In this document: in pieces, positions 1 to 5,597 of the stretch
How the letters are laid out: each line of letters starts with the position of its first letter
How positions within the stretch are numbered: position 1 is the first letter of the stretch
From: JANMQK01 sp031370485
GTDB taxonomy: Bacteria > Acidobacteriota > Polarisedimenticolia > Gp22-AA2
Direction of reading: 5' to 3'
Assembly (NCBI GenBank): GCA_031370485.1
Contig: JANMQK010000238.1
Location: 1 to 6,034, forward strand
DNA: 6,034 bases
The notes under the pieces: model-generated
Databases searched by the model: none
The model's input: the letters and a program-made list of their open reading frames with translations, nothing else
What the model was told of the DNA's origin: nothing
Position numbers and translations under genes: made by a program

Positions 1-963
1 CGCTCGACGATGTGGGCCGGCATCTGGTCGAACCTGATCAACGTGGCGCTGAACACCCTCTTTCTCTTCGTCTTCCACTGGGGGATCTTCGGCATCGCCT
101 TCTCGACCGTGGTCGGAAGGTTCGGCGGGCTCATCTACGCGCTGAAAAAGGCGGGCGCCCACGAGGCGGCGCGCAAGGCGACCGGGCTCGACGCCTCCAC
201 CGACCTCGATCCGGCCCCCTTCCGCTCGATCATGCACCTCGCCGTGCCGGCCGCGATGACCTACGGGCTGATGGCCCTCGAATCAACCCTGGTCAACTGG
301 CTCCTGACGCGTCAGCCGGACGCCACCGCCTCGATCGCCGCCTACGGCATCTATTACCGCGTGCTGCTCTTCGCGGCCATGCCGATCATCGCGACCTCGG
401 TCGCCCTCCTTCCGTACGTGGCGCGCCGCTTCGGCGAGAGGGACATGGCGGCGATCCGCGGCGGCCTGCGCCAAGCCTCCCTGGCAAGCGCCGGGTACTG
501 CATCTTCCTGGTCACGCCGGCGCTCCTGTTCGGAGGCCCCTACCTGGCGCGGTGGCTGGGCGAGTCGCCGGTGACCATGCGCCTGACGACCGGGGCCCTG
601 TCGCTGGTCCCCCTGGCCTGCCTGGCGATGATCCCACTCCAGCTCTGCCGTCCCGCCTTCGAAGGGTTCCAGCGCGGCCGTCCCGGGCTGGTGATGGCTC
701 TGGTGCGTTACGTCGTGCTTACCATTCCCTGCGGGCTCGCGGGGATGGCGGGGGCGCGCGCGCTCGAAATGCCCGCATTGTTCGGGCTGCTGGTGGGGCT
801 GATCGTCGCCACTGGCGCGGCCTCGCTCGTCTTTCTGGCGTGGATGCGGCGGTTCATGCGCGCGATGGAGGCGACGGTCGTGAACAGAGTCAAGGCAGGT
901 GAAGCTGGCGGCCGGCTCGGGCTCACACCTACCGGTGAGCCAGGTCCTGCTCCGACCCCCTGA
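1..963 (+). CDS. MATE-family (multidrug/polysaccharide exporter type) membrane protein, C-terminal part
   Basis: This is a polytopic inner-membrane transporter of the MATE/MOP-flippase type, which exports drugs or lipid-linked substrates by cation antiport. The frame is open to base 1 (codons for R-S-T precede the first ATG at 10), so the true start lies upstream and the N-terminal lobe is missing. The visible 320 codons hold about eight hydrophobic segments. The opening NLINVALNTLFLFVFHWGIFGIA stretch resembles the MATE segment usually written N-x-x-L-(N/D)-x-L-F. A charged cytoplasmic linker near residues 45-70 joins the two lobes. The second lobe begins with a P-A-A-M-T-Y-G-L helix followed by the typical A-Y-G-I-Y-Y-R and L-L-P-Y-V-A-R-R-F-G-E-R blocks. 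The C-terminus ends in a Gly/Pro-rich tail. It converges on the next gene. The substrate cannot be read from sequence; some lipid II or polysaccharide flippases look similar. The transporter class is fairly sure. Confidence 0.85.
   Translation, partial: RSTMWAGIWSNLINVALNTLFLFVFHWGIFGIAFSTVVGRFGGLIYALKKAGAHEAARKATGLDASTDLDPAPFRSIMHLAVPAAMTYGLMALESTLVNWLLTRQPDATASIAAYGIYYRVLLFAAMPIIATSVALLPYVARRFGERDMAAIRGGLRQASLASAGYCIFLVTPALLFGGPYLARWLGESPVTMRLTTGALSLVPLACLAMIPLQLCRPAFEGFQRGRPGLVMALVRYVVLTIPCGLAGMAGARALEMPALFGLLVGLIVATGAASLVFLAWMRRFMRAMEATVVNRVKAGEAGGRLGLTPTGEPGPAPTP
920..941. terminator. Inverted repeat at a convergent gene end, possible bidirectional terminator
   Basis: A perfect 7-bp inverted repeat (GGCTCAC at 920-926 and GTGAGCC at 935-941) encloses an 8-nt loop. 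It lies in the last codons of the transporter gene and about 36 nt beyond the stop of the opposing gene, so it could serve both transcripts. Neither strand has a T-run after the stem, so it is not a classical intrinsic terminator. Confidence 0.3.
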
Positions 964-976
964 TCTCGTCCTGCGC

Positions 977-2245
977 CTAGCGGGTGACGATGAACAGGAC
1001 CCGCTGGCCCTTCAGGGCGCCCTCGTTGAGGACGGTGACAACCGCCCCGCCGTCCTCGAACGTCACGTCCAGGTCGCGCCCTTCCTTGAAGAACGCCGGG
1101 ATGACCCGGACGTCCCTTATCCGATCGATGCCGAACTGCGCCGGCTTGAAGGTGATCGATTTCCCCTGGCTGAGGTCGAGGTTCGAATCGAACTTCACGT
1201 CGCCGATCTGCTCGACGCGGTTGAAGATCTTGAGGACCCCCTTGGCCCTGAGGTTCGACTCGAGATCGGCCGCGTAGTACATCGAGTTCTTCGCCGTCGA
1301 GAGACTCGCGGTCGCCACCTTGGCCTGATCGATTGCCGTGTTCTTGTCGGTCTCGAGTTGGGCGACATTCGACTCGAGAAGCGCCTTGCGTTTCTCGAGG
1401 GCAGCAACATCTTCCTCGAGCCTGGCGAGAAGCCCTTCGAGTTCGGCCTTTTTCTCCTCGAGGGTGGTCGCCCTGGCGATCGCCACGTCGCGCTCGCCGA
1501 TGAGCCGCATCTCCTTCGCACGGATGAGCGCCAGCGGGCTGCGCTTGGCGCTTCCCTGCGACACCCAGGTGCCAAAGAAGTCCTTCGCCGGATCATAGTA
1601 GAAATGGACCCGGTTTCCCTTCTCGAGGGAGGCCTCCATGATGTTCAGCCGGGCGATCAACTCCTTGGCGCGGGGCTCCGGTATCCCCTTCTCCTTGACC
1701 AGGTATTCCTTGGCCAGCTTCATGTGCGTGTCGCCCGGCTTCGCCTCCACTCCGTCATTGGGGAGTTTCGATTCCAAATCGGAGACTTTCGCCTCGAGGT
1801 TGCGGATCTTCTTGAAATCCTCCACCACCTGCCCGAGCACCCCGCGGTACGAAGGGTCCTTTTCGTCCTTCACCATCTTGTCGAGCGCCGCCTCTTCCTC
1901 GGCGCTGAGGCCCTGCAGGAACACCTGGGAGAATGACACCGGTTTGCGTCCCAGCGCTTCCATCTTCTGGTTGAACTGCTGGATGCGGGCGTAGATGTCG
2001 CGGGTCCCGCTGTCGATGCCATCGCGGGCCTCCTTCAACTCCTGGAGAAGCATCTCGGGGGTGGCCGGGAGGGCACGCTCGGTCAGCCTCGGCGGGAAGA
2101 TCGCCTGGTAACCGAAGTAACCGCCGACCGAAAGCACGGCCACGGCGGCGATGATCCCCAGCGCTTTCCAGAGCCCCTTGTAGCTGCGCCTGGGCCTCTC
2201 TTCAGGAAGCTTGATGTCATCAACCGAATCGAACAGGCTTTGCAT
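977..2245 (-). CDS. Membrane-anchored coiled-coil protein with LysM-like segment, function unknown
   Basis: This 422-residue protein has no function I can name. A short basic cytoplasmic N-terminus leads to one hydrophobic segment (about residues 29-46), which would place the rest in the periplasm. Residues about 168-216 (P-G-D-T, then L-A-K-E-Y, R-A-K-E-L-I-A-R-L-N and L-E-K-G-N-R-V) follow the pattern of a LysM peptidoglycan-binding module, though divergently. Residues about 241-318 are heptad-rich, Glu/Lys/Leu-rich coiled coil. The C-terminal 100 residues start with M-Y-Y-A-A-D-L-E and look like a beta-rich domain. I chose ATG at 2245 because a GGGAGAGGG purine stretch lies upstream and because a -10-like TACAAT at 2286-2281 would sit inside the alternative longer ORF, which begins with GTG at 2296 (439 residues). 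It diverges from the secreted protein gene. A cell-wall-linked structural or tethering role is inference. Confidence 0.8.
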   Translation of the reverse strand: MQSLFDSVDDIKLPEERPRRSYKGLWKALGIIAAVAVLSVGGYFGYQAIFPPRLTERALPATPEMLLQELKEARDGIDSGTRDIYARIQQFNQKMEALGRKPVSFSQVFLQGLSAEEEAALDKMVKDEKDPSYRGVLGQVVEDFKKIRNLEAKVSDLESKLPNDGVEAKPGDTHMKLAKEYLVKEKGIPEPRAKELIARLNIMEASLEKGNRVHFYYDPAKDFFGTWVSQGSAKRSPLALIRAKEMRLIGERDVAIARATTLEEKKAELEGLLARLEEDVAALEKRKALLESNVAQLETDKNTAIDQAKVATASLSTAKNSMYYAADLESNLRAKGVLKIFNRVEQIGDVKFDSNLDLSQGKSITFKPAQFGIDRIRDVRVIPAFFKEGRDLDVTFEDGGAVVTVLNEGALKGQRVLFIVTR

Positions 2246-2280
2246 TTCCGGGTCCCTCTCCCATGGGTAACGGTGCGCTA

Positions 2281-2309
2281 ATTGTAGCCTGATCACCCCC
2301 CCTGCGCAA
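2281..2309 (-). promoter_or_regulatory. Candidate sigma-70-like promoter for the coiled-coil gene
   Basis: On the minus strand TTGCGC (2309-2304) and TACAAT (2286-2281) are separated by 17 bp. The -10 matches consensus at 5 of 6 positions and the -35 at 3 of 6. The start of transcription would fall near 2274, leaving a leader of about 30 nt before the ATG at 2245. This supports that ATG over the upstream GTG. Confidence 0.4.
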
Positions 2310-2393
2310 CGGCAAATCCTTGACCCTGCGCGGTGCGGATGCAGAGGGTGACACCTCGTGGCACCCCTGGATCATTCTGATAGACTGTGCCGC

Positions 2394-3890
2394 ATGGCGC
2401 GCAGCACACCGGGCCGGCCATGGCGTCGCGGAGCATCCGCCTGGATCGCCACCCTTCTCCTTCTGCCCCAGGCGGCCACACCATGGGCGGCCGCGATTGA
2501 GCCCTCCCCTCCCTCCCAATACGTCCTCGATGAGGGCGGGCGCCTGTTCGTCTGGCAGCCCGGCGCGGACCGGCTCGTGGAGATTTCCGCCGCGCTCCTG
2601 CAGGCTCTCGGCCCGGTGTCCGTCAAGGATCTGGCGCCCCTCGAGGGGAACCGGCTGCTCCTTCTCGCGACGCGCGCCCACGATGCCGGGGGGGGCAGCG
2701 GGACGGTGGCACACTCCAGGAATCGCGAGGGGATTGCTGTCGTCGTCGGCACGACCCCGCAGACGAAAATCGAGAGGACGATCGCGTTCCGGGGGGACGG
2801 GTATGCCGTGGTCACGACCGCCGACGGGCGGCGCGCCTTCATACTGGCCCAGCAAGGCTCCCCGGCTGGGCTCGAGGAGAACATCCGCTCCTGGGTCCAC
2901 GAGATCGAGCCTGACTCCGGACGCGTCGTCGGCTCGGTCGCCGTCTCCGGACCGGCTTTCGGCCTGGCGATCGATCCCGGGGGCCGGCGGGTTTTCGTTT
3001 CGCGGCGGGACCGCATCCTTACCTGCACGACCGCCCCTCTCCTGAATTCCTGGTTCTACCGTTCGCCCGGGATCAACGGGGCGCTCCGGTTCCCCCCGGG
3101 AAGCGACATCCTGCTGGCGATCCGCGACCACGAGGTCGCCCGGTTCGACCCCGCGGCCCTGGCCGCCCTCAGCGAGGAGAAACGGCGCGAGCGGGTCGAC
3201 GACGCGACGGCGGTCATCCCGCTGCCGGCCGCCGCGTCGGACCTGCGTCTCGCCGAAGCCGGAGGGCTTGCCCTGGCCATCGGAGAAGGCTCCCTCAGCC
3301 TGGTCGATCTCGAAAGGACAAGTGCCTTCGCGATCGCGGACCTTCCGGACCCGGTGCGGCAGGCAGGGCTCATCGAGTTGCTTCGATTCCCCGCGCCCCC
3401 GGGCGATCTCCTGCTCGCGCTTTTCCCGTCGCACACGGTCGCGGCGATCCCCGGCCCGGTGCTCGAGCCGCCGCCTGCCGCTCCCCCGCCGGCAGACCCG
3501 GTTCCCGCCCAGCCGATCCCCGCCGAGCCGACGCCAGCCCGGCCGGCGCCATTGGAACCGGCGCCCCCTGCGGCCATCCCTGTTCCGGAGCCGGCCGTGC
3601 CGGTCGCCATTGACAGTTCCATCCTGCGGGGACGGATCACGGGAGAGCGAAGGCTTGCGGCAGTGATCGTGCTTTACGGCCCGGACAATATCGTGAAGGA
3701 GCGGACCCGGGTCACGCCGGACGCCGGCGGCCTCTGGACGATTCCCCTTCCCCCTCCCGGCCGCTACCGCCTCGTGCCGCTGGGAGACGGCTCGCGCCCC
3801 CTGCGATCGAGGCCCGACTTCCAGACCGTGGTCGTGGGAGGCGGGCAAGTGACGGCGGACCTGGACTTCGAAATCCTCGGCAAGTTCTGA
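2394..3890 (+). CDS. Secreted protein: propeller-like body, proline-rich linker, carboxypeptidase-regulatory-like C-terminal domain
   Basis: This 498-residue protein is exported and of unknown function. From the ATG at 2394 it has a textbook signal peptide: Arg-rich n-region (residues 1-12), hydrophobic core (about 15-28) and an A-T-P-W-A-A-A cleavage region near residue 34. Residues about 41-355 contain repeating short beta blocks with motifs such as Y-V-L-D-E-G-G-R-L-F-V-W and L-A-I-D-P-G-G-R-R-V-F-V, typical of beta-propeller surfaces. Residues about 356-405 are a Pro/Ala/Glu linker with repeated P-x-P-A steps. Residues about 408-495 (L-R-G-R-I-T-G-E, then T-P-D-A-G-G-L-W-T-I-P-L-P-P-P-G-R-Y-R-L) match the carboxypeptidase regulatory/Ig-like beta-sandwich pattern. 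A GTG at 2358 is a rival start, giving 510 residues. It has AGAGGG at 2343-2348, 9 nt upstream, whereas the ATG has no clear ribosome site. I prefer the ATG because of signal peptide geometry, but the choice is open. Confidence 0.75.
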   Translation: MARSTPGRPWRRGASAWIATLLLLPQAATPWAAAIEPSPPSQYVLDEGGRLFVWQPGADRLVEISAALLQALGPVSVKDLAPLEGNRLLLLATRAHDAGGGSGTVAHSRNREGIAVVVGTTPQTKIERTIAFRGDGYAVVTTADGRRAFILAQQGSPAGLEENIRSWVHEIEPDSGRVVGSVAVSGPAFGLAIDPGGRRVFVSRRDRILTCTTAPLLNSWFYRSPGINGALRFPPGSDILLAIRDHEVARFDPAALAALSEEKRRERVDDATAVIPLPAAASDLRLAEAGGLALAIGEGSLSLVDLERTSAFAIADLPDPVRQAGLIELLRFPAPPGDLLLALFPSHTVAAIPGPVLEPPPAAPPPADPVPAQPIPAEPTPARPAPLEPAPPAAIPVPEPAVPVAIDSSILRGRITGERRLAAVIVLYGPDNIVKERTRVTPDAGGLWTIPLPPPGRYRLVPLGDGSRPLRSRPDFQTVVVGGGQVTADLDFEILGKF

Positions 3891-3928
3891 GGAGGCGCCC
3901 CGCAGGGGGAGAGGTCACCTCCTTGACC
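3890..3928. terminator. Inverted repeats between convergent genes, weak terminator candidate
   Basis: The gap between two converging genes contains nested complementarity: AGGAGG (3890-3895) with CCTCCT (3918-3923), a CCCC-GCA-GGGG mini-hairpin inside it, and a competing GGTCA (3913-3917) with TGACC (3924-3928). There is no T-run on either strand, so termination here is only a suggestion from position and base pairing. Confidence 0.25.
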
Positions 3929-3933
3929 GGATG

Positions 3934-4278
3934 TCAGGCCTTGACGGGAGGGACAGGACGCCGGCGGAGGGCCTTCACGAGGTAGTAGATCCCCGCGACG
4001 ATCAGCACCAGGGGCACGAGCGGCAGCATGCCGGCGAAGATCAGGATCGCGCAGGCGGCGATGAGAAAGAAGCCGCGGACCAGGATACCGACGGCCGTGA
4101 ACCCCAGCTTCAGACCCCAGCCGACGATGCGGAACGGCAGGAGCACCACCAGCAGGACGAGCTTCAGCACCGCGACGATCATGAAGCCCAGCAGGACCAC
4201 CAGGGCGCCGGCGAGGACCAGCAGGCCGAGGATGATCCCCAGCATGACGAGGAGCCCGGTCACTTCGGCGCCTAGCAT
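3934..4278 (-). CDS. Small multi-pass membrane protein of unknown function
   Basis: This 114-residue protein is almost entirely hydrophobic. Likely membrane segments lie near residues 7-30, 32-49, 68-83 and 85-103, broken by P-F-R-I-V-G-W-G-L-K around residues 48-57. The tail R-R-R-P-V-P-P-V-K-A is basic and probably cytoplasmic. No catalytic or binding motif is visible and I recognise no family. The ATG at 4278 has a good Shine-Dalgarno, GGAGG at 4293-4289 on the minus strand, 10 nt upstream. It starts 60 bp after the DUF971 gene ends on the same strand, so it may share that transcript, although a hairpin and a possible -10 lie in the gap. The opposite strand has a similarly long ORF rich in Gln, Asp and Glu, which is the usual shadow of a hydrophobic gene. 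Confidence 0.7.
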   Translation of the reverse strand: MLGAEVTGLLVMLGIILGLLVLAGALVVLLGFMIVAVLKLVLLVVLLPFRIVGWGLKLGFTAVGILVRGFFLIAACAILIFAGMLPLVPLVLIVAGIYYLVKALRRRPVPPVKA

Positions 4279-4302
4279 CGAGGTCTGGCCTCCAACGCCA
4301 CG

Positions 4303-4308
4303 ATCATA
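4303..4308 (-). promoter_or_regulatory. Possible -10 element for the small membrane protein gene
   Basis: TATGAT on the minus strand (5 of 6 to consensus) lies 24 nt before the ATG at 4278. No convincing -35 sits at 16-18 bp, so this is a weak internal promoter candidate only. Confidence 0.25.
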
Positions 4309-4311
4309 CGG

Positions 4312-4337
4312 CGCCGGCGGATCCGGGGTTGCCGGCG
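4312..4337 (-). terminator. Hairpin just after the DUF971 stop codon
   Basis: A perfect 7-bp GC-only inverted repeat (GCCGGCG / CGCCGGC, 4337-4331 with 4318-4312) encloses a 12-nt loop containing GGATCC. It begins one base after the DUF971 stop. No U-run follows, so it may attenuate transcription, stabilise the upstream mRNA, or separate expression of the small membrane protein, rather than act as a full terminator. Confidence 0.35.
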
Positions 4338-4338
4338 T

Positions 4339-4656
4339 TCAGCCGGATCGCGTCCGGCAGGCATCGCACTCGCACAGTTCCCGCAGCCTGTCGAAGGTGT
4401 AAATGCCGGTGCTGTGCCCGTCACTCCATTCGAACTGCAGGCCGTACCGCCCGACCGGCCTGGTTTCCAGGAGGGTGATGTCTGAGGGGACCGAGCCGGC
4501 CGTGATGCGCCTCTCGCCCGTCCATTCGTCCTCGCACAGGGCGCATCCGCAGGCAAGCCGGAGGCGATGAGCGCCGTAGGTCGATTGGTGCCCGTCGTCC
4601 CAGCGGATTGCCAGGCCTCCGTCCGGCAGCTTCTCGACCTTGCGCGGCTGCGTCAG
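4339..4656 (-). CDS. DUF971 (GBBH-like N-terminal domain) protein with non-canonical start codon
   Basis: The 105-residue product is a full stand-alone DUF971 protein, the small zinc-binding fold also found at the N-terminus of gamma-butyrobetaine hydroxylase. Read from the sequence, it runs I-R-W-D-D-G-H-Q-S-T-Y near residue 20, then L-R-L-A-C-G-C-A-L-C-E-D-E-W-T-G, then V-G-R-Y-G-L-Q-F-E-W-S-D-G-H-S-T-G-I-Y-T, then L-R-E-L-C-E-C-D-A-C. The two W-x-D-G-H blocks, the L-R-x-x-C-x-C-A-x-C-x-x-E-x-T-G core and G-I-Y-T are the family hallmarks. Two CxCxxC clusters suggest metal binding. The frame has no ATG, GTG or TTG near its start. AGGAGG at 4666-4661, overlapping the upstream TAG stop, is 4 nt before CTG (4656) and 7 nt before ACG (4653). 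I take CTG, giving M-T-Q-P-R-K-V-E. Its biochemical role is not established; bacterial DUF971 domains are sometimes linked to Mrp/ApbC iron-sulfur proteins. Confidence 0.85.
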   Translation of the reverse strand: MTQPRKVEKLPDGGLAIRWDDGHQSTYGAHRLRLACGCALCEDEWTGERRITAGSVPSDITLLETRPVGRYGLQFEWSDGHSTGIYTFDRLRELCECDACRTRSG

Positions 4657-4660
4657 GGGG

Positions 4661-4666
4661 CCTCCT
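4661..4666 (-). promoter_or_regulatory. Strong Shine-Dalgarno deciding the DUF971 start
   Basis: AGGAGG on the minus strand overlaps the TAG stop (4667-4665) of the DsbA-like gene. It is the only good ribosome site near the start of the DUF971 frame. This implies translational coupling, and a start at CTG 4656 or ACG 4653, since no standard start codon is in frame. Confidence 0.6.
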
Positions 4667-5504
4667 ACCCGCCGGCCTTCTGCGCCCCCGGAGGAATCGG
4701 GACCTTGAGTCGCTGCAGCTCGGCGTTGATGACCTGGGCGAAGGCATCGAAAGGCTGCGCCCCCGACAGGAAGCGCCCGTTGATGAAGAACGCCGGCGTC
4801 CCGGTGGTCCCCAGGCTGACGGCCTCTGCGACGTCCGCGTCGATGGCCGCCTTCCCCTTCGCGGTTTTCAGGGCGTCCTCGAAACGCTTCATGTCGAGGC
4901 CCGTCTGCTTGGCGTACTGCAGGAGGAACTCGCGCTGGATCTTGGGCTGGTTCTTGAATACGAGGTCGTGGAACTCCCAGAACTTGCCCTGCTCGAAAGC
5001 CGCCATTCCGGCGATGGCCGCCAGCGGAGCGTCCTTGTGGAACTCAAGAGGCTGGTTCTTCCAGACGATGCGGACGGAATTCCCATAGGTCTTCTTGATC
5101 TGATCGAGGGTCGGACCGACCCTCGCGCAGAAGGGTCATTGGAAGTCGGAGAACTCGACGATCGTGACCGGGGCGTTCTTGGGGCCCAGGTAGGGCGCCC
5201 CTTCGGTCTTGACCGTGTAGACCTTGTTCGGGTCCGGCCCGCGCTGCGGAGCCGGCGCCGCTGCGCGCGCAGCCGACGCGTCGACCTTGGCGGACAACTG
5301 GGTCAGGCGGGTATCGATCTGGCCGAGCCGCTCGTTGACGCCCTGCTGCAGGGAGCGGGTCTCCATCCAGTTCTCCGCTCCCACGAAGATGAGCACCGCC
5401 ACGCCGGCCAGCGTGGCATACCGGATCATTCCGGGCGAAACGGGGGAGGATCGCTCCACCGTGGGGCCCTGTCTCTCCTGAAAGTCGCGATTGCGCTTGG
5501 ACAT
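4665..5504 (-). CDS. Membrane-anchored DsbA-like thiol oxidoreductase, predicted selenoprotein (UPFC)
   Basis: This is a DsbA/thioredoxin_4-type disulfide oxidoreductase that would act in the periplasm. The 279 residues comprise a basic N-terminus, one membrane segment (about 26-44), a short heptad-like stretch (about 48-76), an Ala/Pro linker, and the thioredoxin-fold domain from about residue 98. The domain opens with G-P-K-N-A-P-V-T-I-V-E-F-S-D-F-Q. The next codon, number 123, is TGA, followed in the same frame by P-F-C-A-R-V-G-P. The TGA therefore replaces the N-terminal, nucleophilic cysteine of CPFC; the resolving cysteine is residue 126. The remaining domain is intact: K-N-Q-P-L-E-F-H-K-D-A, Q-G-K-F-W-E-F-H-D, and G-T-T-G-T-P-A-F-F-I-N-G-R with the cis-proline near 237. 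A SECIS-like hairpin follows the TGA. The start ATG 5504 has GAGGAG and GGAGG upstream. If selenocysteine is not inserted, a 122-residue membrane stub results. A nonsense mutation or base error is the alternative, less likely given position and hairpin. Confidence 0.85.
5105..5125 (-). promoter_or_regulatory. Predicted bacterial SECIS element
   Basis: In the mRNA, CGAGGGUC (5125-5118) and GACCCUCG (5112-5105) form a perfect 8-bp stem closing a GGUCC loop (5117-5113); an inner G-C could make 9 bp with a GUC loop. The apical GGU(C) is what SelB recognises in fdhF-type elements. Exactly 18 nt separate the UGA from the first loop G, the spacing I recall for E. coli fdhF. The fdhF bulged U is not evident. 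The hairpin lies within codons for A-R-V-G-P-T-L-D, so it is compatible with the protein. Confidence 0.75.
5136..5138 (-). other. In-frame UGA read as selenocysteine (Sec123)
   Basis: The single TGA in the 280-codon DsbA-like frame occupies the first redox position of the C-x-x-C motif. Known thioredoxin-fold selenoproteins carry Sec at this attacking position, and a downstream hairpin of the right geometry is present. Recoding is inferred; the sel genes are not in this window. Confidence 0.78.
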
Positions 5505-5530
5505 CGTCTCCTCGTCCTCCGAAAGGCGCT

Positions 5531-5539
5531 ATTTTAGCA
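5531..5539 (-). promoter_or_regulatory. Extended -10 promoter for the DsbA-like gene
   Basis: The minus strand reads TGC-TAAAAT, a -10 matching 5 of 6 positions and carrying the upstream TG of extended -10 promoters. No good -35 lies 17 bp upstream. The start of transcription would be near 5524, about 20 nt before the ATG at 5504. Confidence 0.4.
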
Positions 5540-5552
5540 CGCCGCGATCGGC

Positions 5553-5558
5553 TATGAT
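5553..5558 (+). promoter_or_regulatory. -10 element for the ACT-domain gene
   Basis: TATGAT (5 of 6 to consensus) lies 39 nt before the ATG at 5598. A -35 at 16-18 bp is poor (T-rich stretch around 5530-5535). It would place divergent, nearly overlapping promoters in the 93-bp gap shared with the DsbA-like gene. Confidence 0.35.
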
Positions 5559-5597
5559 CCCCGCAAACAACCCATTCTCCTGCCACGGAGGTGCATC

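Noticed and set aside
899..1936. 345-codon plus-strand ORF opposite the coiled-coil gene
   Set aside because: Composition is the mirror of the Glu/Lys/Leu coiled-coil codons; no domain is visible and it has no separate ribosome site I trust.
2320..2348. TTGACC at 2320 as a -35 for the secreted protein gene
   Set aside because: No acceptable -10 lies 16-18 bp downstream (AGAGGG there), so I do not call a promoter.
2220..3848. 542-codon minus-strand ORF
   Set aside because: Antisense shadow of the secreted protein gene; its composition (Arg, Gly, Pro, Asp) is a high-GC artefact and it overlaps a gene with a clear signal peptide.
3931..4275. Plus-strand ORF rich in Gln, Asp, Glu and His
   Set aside because: Typical reverse-complement reading of a Leu/Val/Ile-rich membrane protein; the minus strand has a good Shine-Dalgarno and membrane segments.
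4665..5504. DsbA-like gene as a pseudogene with a nonsense mutation
   Set aside because: The stop falls exactly on the catalytic Cys codon, no other lesion is present, and a SECIS-like hairpin follows. Recoding explains all three.
4608..5537. 309-codon plus-strand ORF antisense to the DsbA-like gene
   Set aside because: It is longer than either fragment of the interrupted DsbA-like frame and could win in automated calling. Its Arg/Leu/Gly-rich sequence has no family signature, while the minus strand encodes an unmistakable thioredoxin-fold protein.
5044..5586. 180-codon minus-strand ORF reading past the UGA in another frame
   Set aside because: Considered as a frameshift route around the UGA, but its sequence shows no thioredoxin-fold features, and the in-frame continuation is perfect without any shift.
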